Assembly (NCBI GenBank): GCA_030533445.1 | Contig: CM060081.1 | Location: 19,947,611 to 20,011,610, forward strand | Source of the DNA: Cyprinodon diabolis | Lineage: Eukaryota; Chordata; Actinopteri; Cyprinodontiformes; Cyprinodontidae | Direction: 5' to 3' | Length of the DNA: 64,000 nucleotides | Shown here: one piece after another, positions 41,571 to 53,170 of the stretch | Position numbering within the stretch: position 1 is the stretch's first letter | How the letters are laid out: every line of letters begins with the position of its first letter | Position numbers and translations under genes: made by a program | The notes under the pieces: generated by a model | What the model was told of the DNA's origin: nothing | Databases searched by the model: none | The model's input: the letters and a program-made list of their open reading frames with translations, nothing else

Positions 41571-42672
41571 CAATGGCGGCTGGCCAATAGAGGGCTCTAG
41601 GGTGCCGCCCCATGAGCCCAATGACCTTGATTATACATAAAATAAACAAATTAAAATTAAATAATAAAATTTTGATATATATTGATATATATATTTTTTT
41701 TAGATGTGCAAGATAATTATTAAATCCTTAATGACGAGTAAAGTGTCATTTCATTTTTCATCGGATTGGTGACGTATTTCCACCCTAGGGAACAAAAATG
41801 TTTGCCCATTGACTCTCATTCAAAGTTGTACATGCGCAGTAGCTCCCCTGCAACACAGAAGTATGGGAGAGCTCTGGGTGCACCAAAGCTACACCCTGAG
41901 GTGAACTGTCGTCACAGTTTTTGTGTGGGTGATTGAAAAGCCAAGTTGCGGGAGGGAAGCAAACTTACCAAGAGAAGCTGGAGGTTAAACCGTTTGGATC
42001 TGATCAGCCGAACATCAAAATTAATCAGCAGTCCAAAAGAAAGGTGGAGATGGTACACTCTTGTCTTTTTCCAGGACCTGGTTTACCTACAAAGCTTGAC
42101 AAACTGCATGCAGAGGGGCTAAAGCTTTATTCTGCTGCCTTGACTGCCTGCCTTATTTTTCAAACATCAGGATCTGACCCAGCATGGCTAAAGACAGGTA
42201 GGACTGATTTAAAGCACTTTTTAGAAAAGGCAAAAAAGCATGAACACTGGGATTCACAATGAAAATAATATAGTGTAATTTTTCTAGAGGTTTGTTATTT
42301 GCATATTTGCTCTTAAAAAAACACATTCTCAGAATATAAAACGTTTTGATATATAAGAAAAAAATATAAAGCTGACTAATAGCTTGTCCATTATTACACT
42401 GGCGCATTATTTTTTTAGATTTTAGATTTGTGACACCAAATTGGTCCGTTCAAAACACAGATTTGCCTTCACAAAGCCTCAGAAGGGCAAGATTTATTTA
42501 CAAAAAGTAAACCTGTACATGAAATTTTGTTTTATAAAATGTTTTTATAATTTTTTGTTTTCTTTTTGGCATTCATAGAAATATACTGGGGTGATAACTT
42601 AGTACATGTTTGGTTTTTGGTATATGTCGAATTTAAAGCCTCTCTTGGAGAAAACTCCACCAGCCACCACTG
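41571..42672 (+). mobile_element. hAT-like transposon remnant (ZMYM1-type)
   Basis: The left end CAATGGCGGCTGG at 41571 and the right end CCAGCCACCACTG at 42660-42672 are imperfect inverted repeats of the CAGTGGCGGCTGG kind. Inside, 41933-42262 encodes part of a TTF-type zinc-finger N-terminus of a transposase. The catalytic region is absent, so this is an internally deleted copy. An 8-bp duplication could not be demonstrated. Confidence 0.65.
41933..42262 (+). pseudogene. hAT (ZMYM1-like) transposase N-terminal fragment
   Basis: The segment EKLEVKPFGSDQPNIKI and the ending AWLKTGRTDLKHFLEKAKKH match the pattern of the TTF-type zinc-finger region found in ZMYM1-like hAT transposases (proline and Cys-rich core, then W-x-K-T-G-x-x-D-L...KKHE). 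The expected central Trp-Cys core is degraded. The frame ends in TGA with no dimerisation or catalytic domain following. Confidence 0.55.
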
Positions 42673-43393
42673 GCTGTGACCCCACTAATTAGCTCTTCAC
42701 CTCAGGACTTGATCCTGGGTGAAGATCAATTTTTCTTTAACTGCTCTTTGTCTGACAAGTCACACAGTGCTTGTTTGCCTGGGACACCCTACTTTGGACA
42801 TTTAAGCCCATGAAAACATAGCCTCAAAGATCATCTGAGCATTGAAATGCATTCCACCAACCAAGTTGGCAATTTAAGTCAGGCTGTATACCCTGTGTCT
42901 TTATTCAATTTTAAATTTAAATAAGCCTAGAATTCATGGTTCATTATATCTTAGTAAAGAAAAAAAATGGGTTCGGCATTTTCCTTTTAACTAACAAAAG
43001 CTGAGCTGGATGCAAAAACAAGGCTGGTATATCATTATCATAGGATAAAACAGTGTTCAGTAGTAGCTATCTGGGACTGCTGATCAATTGTTTAAAGGAT
43101 AATCAGCATCTTTTAAAGCAGATGTTTCAGCAGTTTAATTCTCGGGAGCATCCAGGTCTATGAGTAATTTAAATAATCAACGATATAAGCAAAAGTTTCA
43201 GCAGGATAGTTGTCACTCTCCATCAACATCGATGTATAAGGGGACATTTCTAAACAATAAGAGTCAACCTTTTTACAATGAGAAAGGTTGTCTGTTTAAG
43301 TAAATCAAATTTAAGAAAGCTAAGCTTTTTTTTAACAAATGCCGTTAAGGTCACACAGTGCAGCTCCCAGAAAAAAATGTCAAAAGTTGGTAG
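42673..43393. other. Non-coding stretch
   Basis: Nothing recognised apart from short A/T tracts. Confidence 0.45.
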
Positions 43394-44409
43394 TAGGGCT
43401 TGGCGATATGAAGAAAATCTAATATCATGATATCTTTGGGTTATAATTGCGATACACGATATATATCACGTTATGTTTAAATTACCTTAGAAACAATAGA
43501 GTGCATAAAATTGCACTGATTTACTAAAACTTTTACATTTTAGTTTACCCAGCTTTAACAAGATCCCAGCAACCACACAGGAAACAAAGCAAAAACAGAC
43601 AATTCTACAAAAAAAAGTTAAATAAAAAGGGGCTCTTTTGCACATACGGAAAGAAAAAGCAGAATGAAAAAAGAAATTGACCTCAAATTGCAAAAACAAA
43701 AGTTAAAATACTGTCCAAAAATCAAAGCATTATTAGAGCATCTCAAAATTATTTGCACTAATCTTTATGTCCTGGGAGTTTTAGAGAAGCACAAAAAGTT
43801 GTAAAATTGAAAACATTAACAAGTAGAGAATATGGATGCACAACCTTTGAAGAATACCACATCACATACCAGGTGTTAGAGCATTAAAGCAACATTTTAT
43901 TAATGTAATAAATAGTGTCTGTGTTTTCTCTCCATCTCTTACTCTCCCTCAAATAGAGGTAGCTTTTTTAAATGAGGCTAACGTCATCTGCTTCACAATG
44001 GATTTCCTTAAGGTTTTATTTGATGTGCGGGAAGACACTGACATGCGGAGTTTACAGTACAACATTTTTAATTTAGGTGTAGGAATAAAATTGTACTACT
44101 ACATTTTGCAGCAATAGTTTTGTGGCATGTCTTACTGCTATTTGTTCGATGTCCTCAGGGTGAAATCCAAACAACTGCCATATATTGTTTGGCTGAAACA
44201 CCTGCTATTGCCATAGTTTGTTTACCGGGTGCTGTAGTGTGCATGCCACGCAGAAAATAATCCTGTTTGGAGGAGGGGTTTATGATGCATTCAATGTGTG
44301 TGGAATAAATAAAATTCTCAGTGAAATCGATGCAGATGGCTTGATGTCATCATGCCAAATTGTACTCGATGAATGCGATAGTCATTTTAACTATTGTGTG
44401 TGAGAAAAT
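43394..44409. mobile_element. Probable hAT fragment, left terminus only
   Basis: TAGGGCTTGGCGATATGAAG at 43394, followed by ATCATGATATC and CGATACACGATATATATCAC, is the terminus style of a fish hAT family. No matching right terminus was found before the LTR at 44410, so the element seems cut by or truncated near that insertion. No transposase was recognised. Confidence 0.4.
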
Positions 44410-45615
44410 TGTCAAAACGGGACAGAGGACCCAGTATTTAAGGTGAGACAGCCAGTAGGAAAGTTCAAAATGTTTATTAAAATGTATACATAAACAGATG
44501 GAACAGAAGTGAAACTGCTGAGGATCTGCGGCTCGCGGCGGCCTCAGGAGAGAGGCGGGGCACCGCCCAATCACTGACACTCTGGTTTAGGGAGAAACAC
44601 AGGTAAGTGACCATGATCATTTGAACAGAAGATGAATATTAGACTGAATCACTTTCCTGGTTTAACAGGTCGGTCCACTCAGGAGGGGACAGATCCAGGT
44701 TCCAGGAATCCATCAGAGCGTTAAAAGCAGGTTCAGAGTCACATGCGTCGAGCATCTAGCTCAGACAGAAACGCACCTTGTACAGGTTCAGAGTCCCGTG
44801 CGTCGAGCATCCAGCTCAGACCGAAAAGCACCTTGGAAACAGGTTCAGAGTCCACTGCGTCGAGCATCCAGCTCAGACAGAAACGCACCTTGGAGAGGTT
44901 CAGAGTCCCGTGCGTCGAGCATCCAGCTCAGACCGAAAAGCACCTTGGAAACAGGTTCAGAGTCCACTGCGTCGAGCATCCAGCTCAGACAGAAACGCAC
45001 CTTGGACAGGTTCAGAGTCCCGTGCGTCGAGCATCCAGCTCAGGCCGAAAAGCACCTTGGAAACAGGTTCAGAGTCCACTGCGTCGAGCATCCAGCTCAG
45101 ACAGAAACGCACCTTGGACAGGTTCAGAGTCCCGTGCGTCGAGCATCCAGCTCAGACCAAAAAGCACCTTGGAGGACAGGTTCAGAGTCCCGTGCATCAA
45201 GCAACCACCTTTGAAAGAAACGCACAGAGAGGCAGAATCCAGCAGGAGTCCAACAAAAGGTTCAGGCGGGCATATCAGGCAGGGACAGACAGGGTCAGTG
45301 GGTGATAGGGAACAGAATCAGGAAAACAGAATCACAAGGGAAACGCCGAAACGCTCTCACCACTGGTTAGGAAAATAACTCACCTGAAGACACTGGCTTA
45401 AGAATAAACTCCTCATTGGAACGGGGGCAAGAACTTTGGGACTAACAATTAGCAAAACTGACTAACTGGAGAAACAGAACAATGATCTGCCAAAATAGCT
45501 GGGCTGGACTAATTATAAGGCAGAACCTACAGGTGGATGAGATAAGAGATGATTAAGAACTAGGCAGGTGAGTGAGATGAGCGATTAAGCCCAGCTATCA
45601 GAGCAGATCATGAAA
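44410..45615 (-). mobile_element. LTR of the 12.98-kb family with satellite expansion
   Basis: On the minus strand the 3' end (44410-44500) matches the end of the LTR at 13795-13882: TTTATTAAACATTT, GAACTTTCCTACTGGCTGTC, and a terminal TTTTGACA. The 44575-44690 part matches 13620-13760 (CATGGTCACTTACCTGTGTT). The 5' end near 45600-45615 reads TTCATGATCTGCT, equivalent to TGTCATGATCTGG. No exact 5-bp duplication was found. Its size of about 1.2 kb, against 0.9 kb for the other copy, is explained by a tandem array at 44728-45232. Confidence 0.75.
44728..45232. repeat. 112-bp dimeric satellite (57 + 55 bp monomers), nine units
   Basis: The monomer start CAGGTTCAGAGTC recurs at 44728, 44783, 44840, 44895, 44952, 45007, 45064, 45119 and 45177, alternating 57 and 55 bp. 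Monomers with GTCCCGTGCGTCGAG...GACCGAAAAGC alternate with those having GTCCACTGCGTCGAG...GACAGAAACGC. The periodic unit is the dimer. None of the three forward frames holds a stop over most of the array. Confidence 0.95.
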
Positions 45616-46126
45616 CTCAATACTCATTGAGTATATTCAATACATTCCCCACCCTTAGTTGAAAGATGTAAACTTTTAAGAAGATAGGAAAAGAAAGAAA
45701 CATGGTTCTTTTGATATAAGAGCCTAAACAAACATGATTTTTGTTCTTTTTTTAAAAATAAACCAGCATATACAGTAGGGGTGATATGTGCTCCGTTTGG
45801 TACTTCAGGCGTATTGTTTTGATTATTGCATGTGTAGATAGTTGCTATTAGCGAGATGACAGCGTAAGACTTTCCACTTCAGTACTCCTACAGTATGTTT
45901 TTATCATGGTTTGTGGAAGCTGATGATGAAACAGCGTCTTTGGAGGTTGGCCAGGAGGCCAGCCTCCGGAGATGTAGCGTCTCCGGAGGCCAACTGGGAG
46001 GCCAGCTGCGACAAAACAGAGGCCCTGGAAGCCAGCCAGGAGGCAGACGACAAAGCAGAGAATGCAGAAGCTGGCCGGGAGGCCACCGACGAAGCAGACT
46101 CTCTGGAGGAGTCTCCAGAGTCTCTC
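45616..46126. other. Stretch ending in an imperfect GGAGGCC minisatellite
   Basis: From about 45935 to 46110 words such as CCAGGAGGCCAGCC, GGGAGGCCAGCTGC and CCAGGAGGCAGACG recur every 25-32 bp. A plus-strand frame through it is Ala/Glu-rich (EALEASQEADDKAENAEAG). The repetition and lack of a complete frame suggest a retroelement-associated minisatellite. 45616-45930 shows nothing. Confidence 0.45.
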
Positions 46127-46265
46127 AGCCCTGCGATGGACTGGCGATCTGTCCACTGCCTCTCACCCATATACAGCTGTAGATAGGCACCAGCACCCCT
46201 CACGACCCCACTTGGAGATTGTCTTGCATATTGTCTTGGAGCGTGTCAGAAAATGGATGGATGGA
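46127..46265 (+). mobile_element. 3' fragment of V-SINE/Mermaid-like SINE
   Basis: CCTGCGATGGACTGGCGATC, CACCAGCACCCCTCACGACC and CCACTTGGAGATTG, with an AAAATGGATGGATGG tail, match the 3' half of the SINE at 37085. The tRNA-like head is missing. Confidence 0.7.
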
Positions 46266-47685
46266 ACTACTGTGTAGTCTTTCCTTAGCTCTTTACTGTG
46301 CAGATATTTTCGTATCTAAAAAAACATATTCCAGGACATTAAAACTTTTCCTATGCTCATTTGTACTATATACACTCTTTTTATATTGTCTGTTGTATTT
46401 TTATTTTTAATGGCATCTATCTTTAACTTTTCCCTGTGTACTCTATATACGCTACTAGAACCAGAATATCCCGGAAGAAGTAATCCCTTGGGATAAATAA
46501 AGTTGAGTCTAAGACTAAGTCTTCGGAGCTGAAAATGTGCCAAGAAAAAAAAAAACCCACACCGTTACACCACCAGCTGAATTGACACAAGGCAGGATGG
46601 ATCCATGCTTTCATCTTGTTGATGCTAAATTCTAACACTGCCATCCAAATGTCACGGCAGAAATCAAGAATCATCAGAAAAGGCTATCTGAGCTAAAAGC
46701 TGTATTTTTCCCAGTACAAGATATGTGAAACCAGCTGTGTTATGCGCTCTCTGTGAGCTTTTCTAGTGGAATCAGTTGTACTGATTACCCTTCATTCTAA
46801 TAATGATCTTAATAATCCACTTTAATATTTTAATTATCCATTTAATACAAAAATTTTTGTTAAATATTTTGATTTTTCATTATGATGCAGTTGTATTCTT
46901 CAGTATATTCATTGTAAATAATGTACGGTTGTTTTAACAGTAAGGGAAAGTAGCAGTAATCTCACAAACTTTAAACTAAAAGCATGACACCTTGTTTAAT
47001 CTTTAATTGGTACAGTTGTTTTGGTTTTCATGCTATTTCTGTTCAAGGACACATGTCTTCCTACTGAAAAAATTTTCTCACACAGGGGACATGTCTGCAG
47101 CTGCGTGTTTATTGAAACCACCCCCCCAACCCCCCTTTGTCACCCCGCCCCATCCACCCACCATATGCTTCATTGTGAGAAATGATTTGCATTTTCATAG
47201 ACATGTGAGCTTTTCTCGTTATTTTTTCTTAATCTTGATGTTCATTAATGCTTTTATTCAACAGTCAGTCGAATGCATGTCTTTGTTTATATTCAAGCTT
47301 TAACAATGAAGACCTCATTGCTTTGGCTGTAAATAAAGGTGAGATATCATAAATAATACAATGGTAATGGTAGCTCTACAGCTGTTCAACATCACCCTGG
47401 ACACTGAGATATCTGAGTTAATATGAGATGTTCCCTTCATTATGAATGAAGGCCAGGTGTTCCTCATTAAAGCTGAGCCCTGTATTGCCAAATATTCAGA
47501 CAGAACCCCATACAGATCAGACAGCATGGTGTTCTGCTCTTGACTGCTGATGGGCCCAGAGGAGAATGCACAAGCAGATATTTAAAATGATGAGTGTCAT
47601 TATCCTTCTTAAAATATAAAGTGCAGGATTCATTTACAGACATTAATTATTGCTGTTCTCCTAAGTGCACTTGAAGTGGCCAGAA
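46266..47685. other. Non-coding stretch, one exon-like relic
   Basis: At 46440-46510 CCCGGAAGAAGTAATCCCTT then GGGATAAATAAAGTT resembles a retroposon tail. A C-rich run lies at 47115-47160. At about 47365-47525 the plus strand reads VALQLFNITLDTEISE, then after a stop IMNEGQVFLIKAEPCIAK. It looks like a decayed exon of an unidentified gene; the minus strand is also open (70 codons). Confidence 0.35.
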
Positions 47686-48042
47686 TTATCTTGGGTCACT
47701 GCAGCAGCATATCTGATACAGTGCTGTCAAAAAAAAGACAGTTTTCATCAACAGCTTGTGTTGAAGTAATAGCAATGTGTCAGTTGTAGAGAAAGTTAAA
47801 AGAGTTCCATCACTGCTTAGGTCCCATGGCTCCATGGAGTGCACTGGGACATATTGTACATTGTCTGTGTTTCCATCTGGAAAAGCAAGTCTTGATATCA
47901 CTACTGGGACCTGTGGCGTCAGACGCCAGATGATCTGGGACGAATAAAAATCTAGTTGGTTTATTCCTCTGGTGAGGCTGACTGTGCCAAGGGAACATTG
48001 CAGCCCAGTACAGTCCTCCATCTGCTGTCCTGGAAGGGACAC
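47686..48042 (-). CDS. Unrecognised 118-codon ORF
   Basis: Reads EDCTGLQCSLGTVSLTRGIN, then a stretch with WRLTPQVPVVISRLAFPDGN and YVPVHSMEPWDLSSDGTLLT, ending in a Cys-rich tail. Composition is balanced and protein-like, unlike the AT-rich noise around it. There is no start context, splice support or recognised domain. The plus strand also retains gene-like words (GPMAPWSALGHIVHCLCFHL). It is most likely a relic of a retroelement or gene; function unknown. Confidence 0.25.
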   Translation of the reverse strand: MSLPGQQMEDCTGLQCSLGTVSLTRGINQLDFYSSQIIWRLTPQVPVVISRLAFPDGNTDNVQYVPVHSMEPWDLSSDGTLLTFSTTDTLLLLQHKLLMKTVFFLTALYQICCCSDPR

Positions 48043-48225
48043 TTCAGAGAGCTGGCCTGGGCTCAGGATAAGCCCAGTGACTTACCCAACCTGGCCTAGT
48101 GACCACAAATGAACTTCGCTACGACCCCTTTGGGTCATAATGCAAGCCACAACACTGGGATCACAGCTGAAAATAACCCACCAATTCATCATAGCAGCCC
48201 TGTTTTTGCTGAATAAGCACTTTTC

Positions 48226-48737
48226 TTAAAGCTACGGTGTGTAACTTTTAGCGACATCTAGCAGTCAGACTGCAGCAACATGAACATCTCCCCCCCACCG
48301 CTTCTCCCCCCCAACAGTACGGCGAGCGTTACGGGACAAAATGTCTTCCACGACGTCCGCATCACCTACCTTCTCAAGTGATGAGGTTTGTTTACATAGA
48401 TAATTTTACAGATAGTATTTCATTAGTCTGTGTAGGGTATAGATTTCATGTAGACTTAAGATAATAAATATACCCGTTATTTTTTCTACATTGTTGTGAC
48501 ATTTTGGTGATCTCGCAATCACTAGTTTGTTGGCTCTGCGCTGCCATAGCGCAAAGATGTCTGCCTCCATGGCTGCGAGACCCGCTCCTATGTAATTATA
48601 AATAACGAATTCTAAGGCAACGCAAATATTAGGGTTAAGAGGCTGAGCTCGTAGATAATGATAAATAACATAGTTATGTATAATATATTACATTTCTGAC
48701 TGTATATCCCTGTAATTATTACACACTGTAGCTTTAA
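48226..48737. mobile_element. TTAA-flanked MITE
   Basis: TTAA at 48226-48229 and 48734-48737. The ends TTAAAGCTACGGTGTGTAA and the reverse complement TTAAAGCTACAGTGTGTAA differ at one of 19 bases. The 512-bp interior is non-coding with poly-C runs near 48287-48314. The near-identical ends indicate a recent insertion. Piggybac or Kolobok type by target site. Confidence 0.85.
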
Positions 48738-49794
48738 ATATAAGATCAGTTTCATGCTGATTGGGAGAGACTGCCTATAGCTTCAATAATAGACTATAAT
48801 TATGTGACGCTTAAAAGCCCAATCAGAGGACACAAGTCATGCTAGTAACCAAACACAGTGCCATACAAAAGTTGTCATACATTTGAACTTTTTATATTCT
48901 TTTGTGTTGCAATGCATGTTCTCTTATTGTAGAAACTTACAAGATGTCTCTTTATAATATGTTTATTATACAAAACAGTATTCATAGAGTTTATGACTAT
49001 GTGGAGGATATAGCTAAATATGGAGCAATCCTAAAATCGTGGAAGCAGGGTTGTTTTCGTCAACGATGATGAAATAATTTTGTTCTCCTTTTTTTAATTA
49101 AGATAACCAAAACTGACAAGCTAAATATGGATCTCTGAGTAGTAAAACATGAAGAGCCATAGGTTTGAGTTTTTATTAACGAGACCAGACTAAATAAAAA
49201 TAGCAGGTCGTTGGTCAGATGTTTAAACTGCATCATCATGCTGTAATCTGCTAAGCAGTATCACCTGTGCAGCTGCGTCCTGTGCGCCCATCCTTACACA
49301 TGCTGCAGGAGCACAGAGGGATCATAGTAGCTGCAGCGACGGGGTCTGAGAAAATAACCGGAATGGTGCGGTACTGCGTGTTCAAATCTGAAATCTGAAA
49401 CTATGCTCTGATCTTCCATGTGTGCTTGTCCAAGGAAATGTGTCTTTACTCCAAGCTCCGAGTCTAGGCTTTACGCTCCACCCTAACGGTTTGGTTTCAG
49501 CAGTACGGCTCTTTCAGCGCAACTTAATAAACTATATGTCTGATCATCCTCTGCCAACTATGAAAAAAAAACCTTTGTCTAACTATCAAGATTTTATTTT
49601 AACCAGCAGAGGTGGTACTAAACATTCTATAATTTCTACTAAAAGGAATCCCTAAGTTATATCCAAATACAATATTTCATTGAATTCTACTTAGTTCTGG
49701 ATAAAGAGTCCGATGGAAAGTTACATAAATCTCTGACCGGATAAGAGCCGCATCTAGCTGGCAGTGCATCGGCCTATCCTGCCTGATTGAGAGG
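48738..49794. other. Non-coding stretch
   Basis: A 77-codon frame at 49422-49655 has no recognised similarity. No exon or named repeat is supported. Confidence 0.4.
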
Positions 49795-49895
49795 ATGGAC
49801 TGAACTGTTAAACCAGGTAATTGGCTTACTTTGATAATCCTCTCCTGTTCAGATTATAGTGGTCACTAACCTGTGTTTCTCTTTAAACAGTTGAG
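49795..49895 (+). mobile_element. Fragment of the 12.98-kb LTR family
   Basis: GGACTGAACTGTTAAACCAG, TGATAATCCTCTCCTGTTCA and AGTGGTCACTAACCTGTGTT match 13640-13730 of the solo LTR and 44590-44680 of the minus-strand copy. It abuts hAT transposase sequence. Confidence 0.65.
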
Positions 49896-50722
49896 ACCAG
49901 ATGGAACTCTGTAGATTACATGTGGGAGAGGCTGTCCGAGCAAAAAGATGCAGTTACCAAGGTAGTCTGTCTTCTTGGCAAAACGTTTCTTTGCTTGAGT
50001 CAGGAAGAATGGTCCGAAACCAGTCTCACTCTTAATGCACTAAGACCATTTGAGGAGGTAACTAAAGAAATATTGTCTGAAAAACATGTTTCCATTTCGA
50101 AAGTGGTGCCCCTGGGGCCACTGCTTCTAAGAACCCTTTCTTCTTCTGAGAAGGAAGGCAGCAAGCTAGCTTCTGAGCTGTCAGCTCAATGTCACCGCCA
50201 GGGAAACAGAAACATTTTATGGTCTCACCACCAGCACTTACTTGGACATCAGATTAAAAAACAAATGTTCAAATGTTGAGCCTGTAAAAGCTTGAATTTT
50301 CACAGAAATGCAATCAATAAATCAGACCAAAGAAGCACTTCCTTCAACCGCCACAAGCTCTGGCTCCAGCTCTACCACAGCTCCAGCTCCTGCACCTTCT
50401 ACATATGCAGCAAAAGGTGGGATTTGGTCAGAATTTGACTTTGAAGTCCTTTTGTCTCAGCACCATCAGAAATCAAGCACTGATGTACTAATTGAAATAC
50501 GCAGATACACTGAAGAGAGTCCCATCCCAACGGGATCAAGATCCACTTTGGTGGAAAAACAACACATCAACAATCCCCTTTCTTAGCAAACTTGTAAAGA
50601 GACATTTAGGAGTTGTTGCAACCTCAGTGCCAGCTGAGAGGATTTTTTCAAAGGCAGGAGAGCTACTGAGTGTCAAGTTATGTTCACTGAAACCAAAAAA
50701 CATGATACTGTTCTTGAAATAA
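49890..50722 (+). pseudogene. hAT (ZBED-like) transposase, C-terminal half
   Basis: The first frame (49895-50278) begins RWNSVDYMWERLSEQKDAV and holds SLTLNALRPFEEVTKEI and HVSISKVVPLGPLL, the catalytic-core end seen in ZBED1-type transposases. A second frame has WSEFDFEVLL. After a shift near 50535, DPLWWKNN and LGVVATSVPAERIFSKAGEL form the hAT C-terminal dimerisation motif, ending at about 50722. At least two frameshifts and a stop at 50277 make it inactive. Upstream domains (BED finger, first catalytic Asp) are missing. Confidence 0.85.
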
Positions 50723-51284
50723 AACCTCTAAGCAAATCCTTTGTTTTCAACTGTGGGAGAGGATCCACAGTGTGGATTCAGTAAATTATTCTTTGTCCTT
50801 ATGCTTTAATTATTTATATTTTGTTTCATTTTTATTTATCTTTTTAGTTTGTTTAAGGCCATAAAGGCTGTGCACTGAAGGTTGAAAATGAATATTTTTT
50901 GCAGTGTGCTGATTTTGTTTTATTGTCAGATTTTGTTTTAAATTGCGTTTAAACTCTGTTTTGTTCAGGTTCCATTGTTTAGTTGTAATAATAAAGTTAA
51001 AACCACAAAAAACCCACAAAAGGCTCAACAGTTTCATGATACATCGAGGTAGGAAGTCGAAGCTTTATGCAATGTTCTGACCGCAAGCAGCAAGAGCAGC
51101 AAAAACGTGTGTGCTGCTTCATTTTTGATGCTTGTAGAAGTTTAGTTCTGACACGCGGCTGAGGTATCTTTGCTGCTCCAGCTGCGAGGTGGAAAAGTGG
51201 GCGAAGCTACCTTATCATTTCTTTGCCTGTAACAATGGCAGCTATATTTGCTGTGATTAGTGGGTAAAAAAATAGTTTTTCAGA
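50723..51284. other. hAT 3' flank, no gene seen
   Basis: AT-rich sequence that probably includes the transposon 3' UTR. The TIR could not be identified. Confidence 0.4.
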
Positions 51285-51480
51285 ACTGTTGCTCTGAGAA
51301 GGTTCCAAGTACCTGGTTTGATCCTCACAGCCTGCACCCTGGGTTCCTGAGCAAGACTCTTAACCCCTGATTGCTTCCCGGGCACCACACAATGGCAGCC
51401 CACTGCTCCCCAAGGGGATGGGTCAAAATGCAGAGAACGAATTTTCCCATTGTGGGACAATAAAGGGATTTATATTTACA
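51285..51480 (+). mobile_element. SINE-like retroposon
   Basis: ACCTGGTTTGATCCTC (near 51311) resembles a pol III B box. GGGTTCCTGAGCAAGACTCT, AATGGCAGCCCACTGCTCCC, CAAAATGCAGAGAACGAATT and CATTGTGGGACAATAAAGGG follow, a body common in fish genomes. The AATAAAGG end is typical of the family. Name uncertain. Confidence 0.65.
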
Positions 51481-52802
51481 ATAAAATATCATCCTCAATA
51501 CCTATAACAGGAGCATGAAGACAGCTGCTATTTCTGTTGCAATAAACCAGAGGTGCTGAATATTGTCCCATCATGGTACTCATCATAGTCTGATTATTAC
51601 AGTCCTGCCCACACTCACATTGATGCTTGAGCAGACTGTATGGAACAGCTAATTACAAAAACAATTGGGGCACTGTCACTAAAGCATATAATTAATGCCT
51701 CTTAATACCTTTAATGGCCTTAAAACAAAGGTTTTATTTAGGAACTTGACAAAGCTGCAGAGGCACAAACCAAATTGTAGCACGGGAAGTAGATTTTTCA
51801 AGAGTGATCATTTTGTGTGACTAAAGGCATTGGGTTCATATCCTAGCAAGCTTCCACAGCAATTTCTGCTATCCAAGGCATGTTCTATACACTTTTTGTT
51901 CAATACCTGCTTGTGAATACAGGAAGTGTGCCTTTTACCTTCTTCCAACCTGCAAAACAACATGATCCTGGCCAATCACTTTGCCTCATAGTGATGAACT
52001 GTCTATTTCCTAAGAACAGTTAGCACTCTGAGTTAAAATGCCCCAGGAAATAAAAATGATGAGAAAGCAGACAGATATAATCTCCCAGGCAGGTGCATGC
52101 TGCACCTGCCTTAAAAGCTGCAGCAGCTTTACCACTATTTGAACACTATTTGAAATAGATTAGGCATTGTTTCCTTGAATTTCCCTATTCTCATCTATTT
52201 TGCACACTGACACAACTAGTGCCATACATGTTTAAATTAAACATCCAAATTATAAAGGAATCAAATTACATAGCAGTAATGGAAGCAATAAGAGAAGGTG
52301 GAAAACACATTTAATTAATTACTGATTCTTCCCATTGTTACTTGGAGATATTTGTCTGAGGTTATATTGAATCTACTGATTTTATTGGCAGATAAGATTT
52401 TTGTTAATATACACAAATACACTTTTTAATGTCCCAGATGCTCCATCAGATATAGTTTTAGACTTTGACTGGGCTACTTAAGCACATGCATACACTTTGA
52501 TCTAAACCATTCCAACATGGCTATAATACCTAAAAAAAACTTGCACACTGCAGCAATTATTCAGTCAAGAGCATGTGTGAAAAACCTGCTAACAGTTTTA
52601 ATTGAACAGATTGAAAACATATACATATATAATTACACAATTATACAAACTTGATTATACAAACTTATACGTATATAATTGTTTTCATATATAACCCTAA
52701 AACTGCCAATATCAAGTAACGTCAAGGAAAAAAAAACATTCAGAGTTAACAGTAGGTTGCTTTTAAATAAACAATCATAATAAAAATTAAAAATAAACTT
52801 CC
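51481..52802. other. AT-rich non-coding stretch
   Basis: Nothing recognised. 52610-52690 is rich in ATATAATTGTTTTCATATAT-type words. Confidence 0.5.
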
Positions 52803-53170
52803 TTAGTGGGGGCCTGGCTTAGAAATAAAATTTTTGTGTAGCACAAAGACAGAAGTGAAAAAGAAAAAATTCACCGATCTGCTCACTTTGCCTAGTGAGA
52901 AGAATGGGCTAATCAGCTGATAGGGAACAGATTTGGATAGAAGTACAGTAGCTATATGGGAGCTAGGGGAAAGTAGCATGGCAAAAGGGGGCAACAGAGA
53001 GTAACTCAAAAAATACAGCACTACTTAAATATAACTGGAAAAAACTAGCATTACACAAAATGGAAAAGAAAACAATGACCTAGACAACAGAGAGTGACAC
53101 AAAGTGTAACTGAAAACAAAAACAAAAAAATAAACAGAACCAAAATGGCAAAAAGGGCAAAATCATGACA
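52803..53170 (-). mobile_element. LTR 5'-end fragment
   Basis: On the minus strand it begins TGTCATGATTTTGCCCTTTT at 53170. Then come GTTTTCAGTTACACTTTGTG, TTGAGTTACTCTCTGTTGCC and CAGCTGATTAGCCCATTCTT, a TGTCATG-start LTR type like those at 12980 and 63203. It is cut near 52803, where the 3' half would follow. Confidence 0.5.

Noticed and set aside
44728..45232. Possible CRISPR-like array
   Set aside because: Units are contiguous dimers with no unique spacers, in a eukaryotic LTR.
44743..45378. Three long overlapping plus-strand open frames (211, 175 and 138 codons)
   Set aside because: They run through the 112-bp dimeric satellite; the repeat length shifts the frame each unit, so all three frames show the same repeated peptides. 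No start context or domain.
45895..46277. Ala/Glu-rich protein at a GGAGGCC-type minisatellite
   Set aside because: Several frames on both strands are open because of the repeat; it ends in a SINE fragment and has no gene structure.
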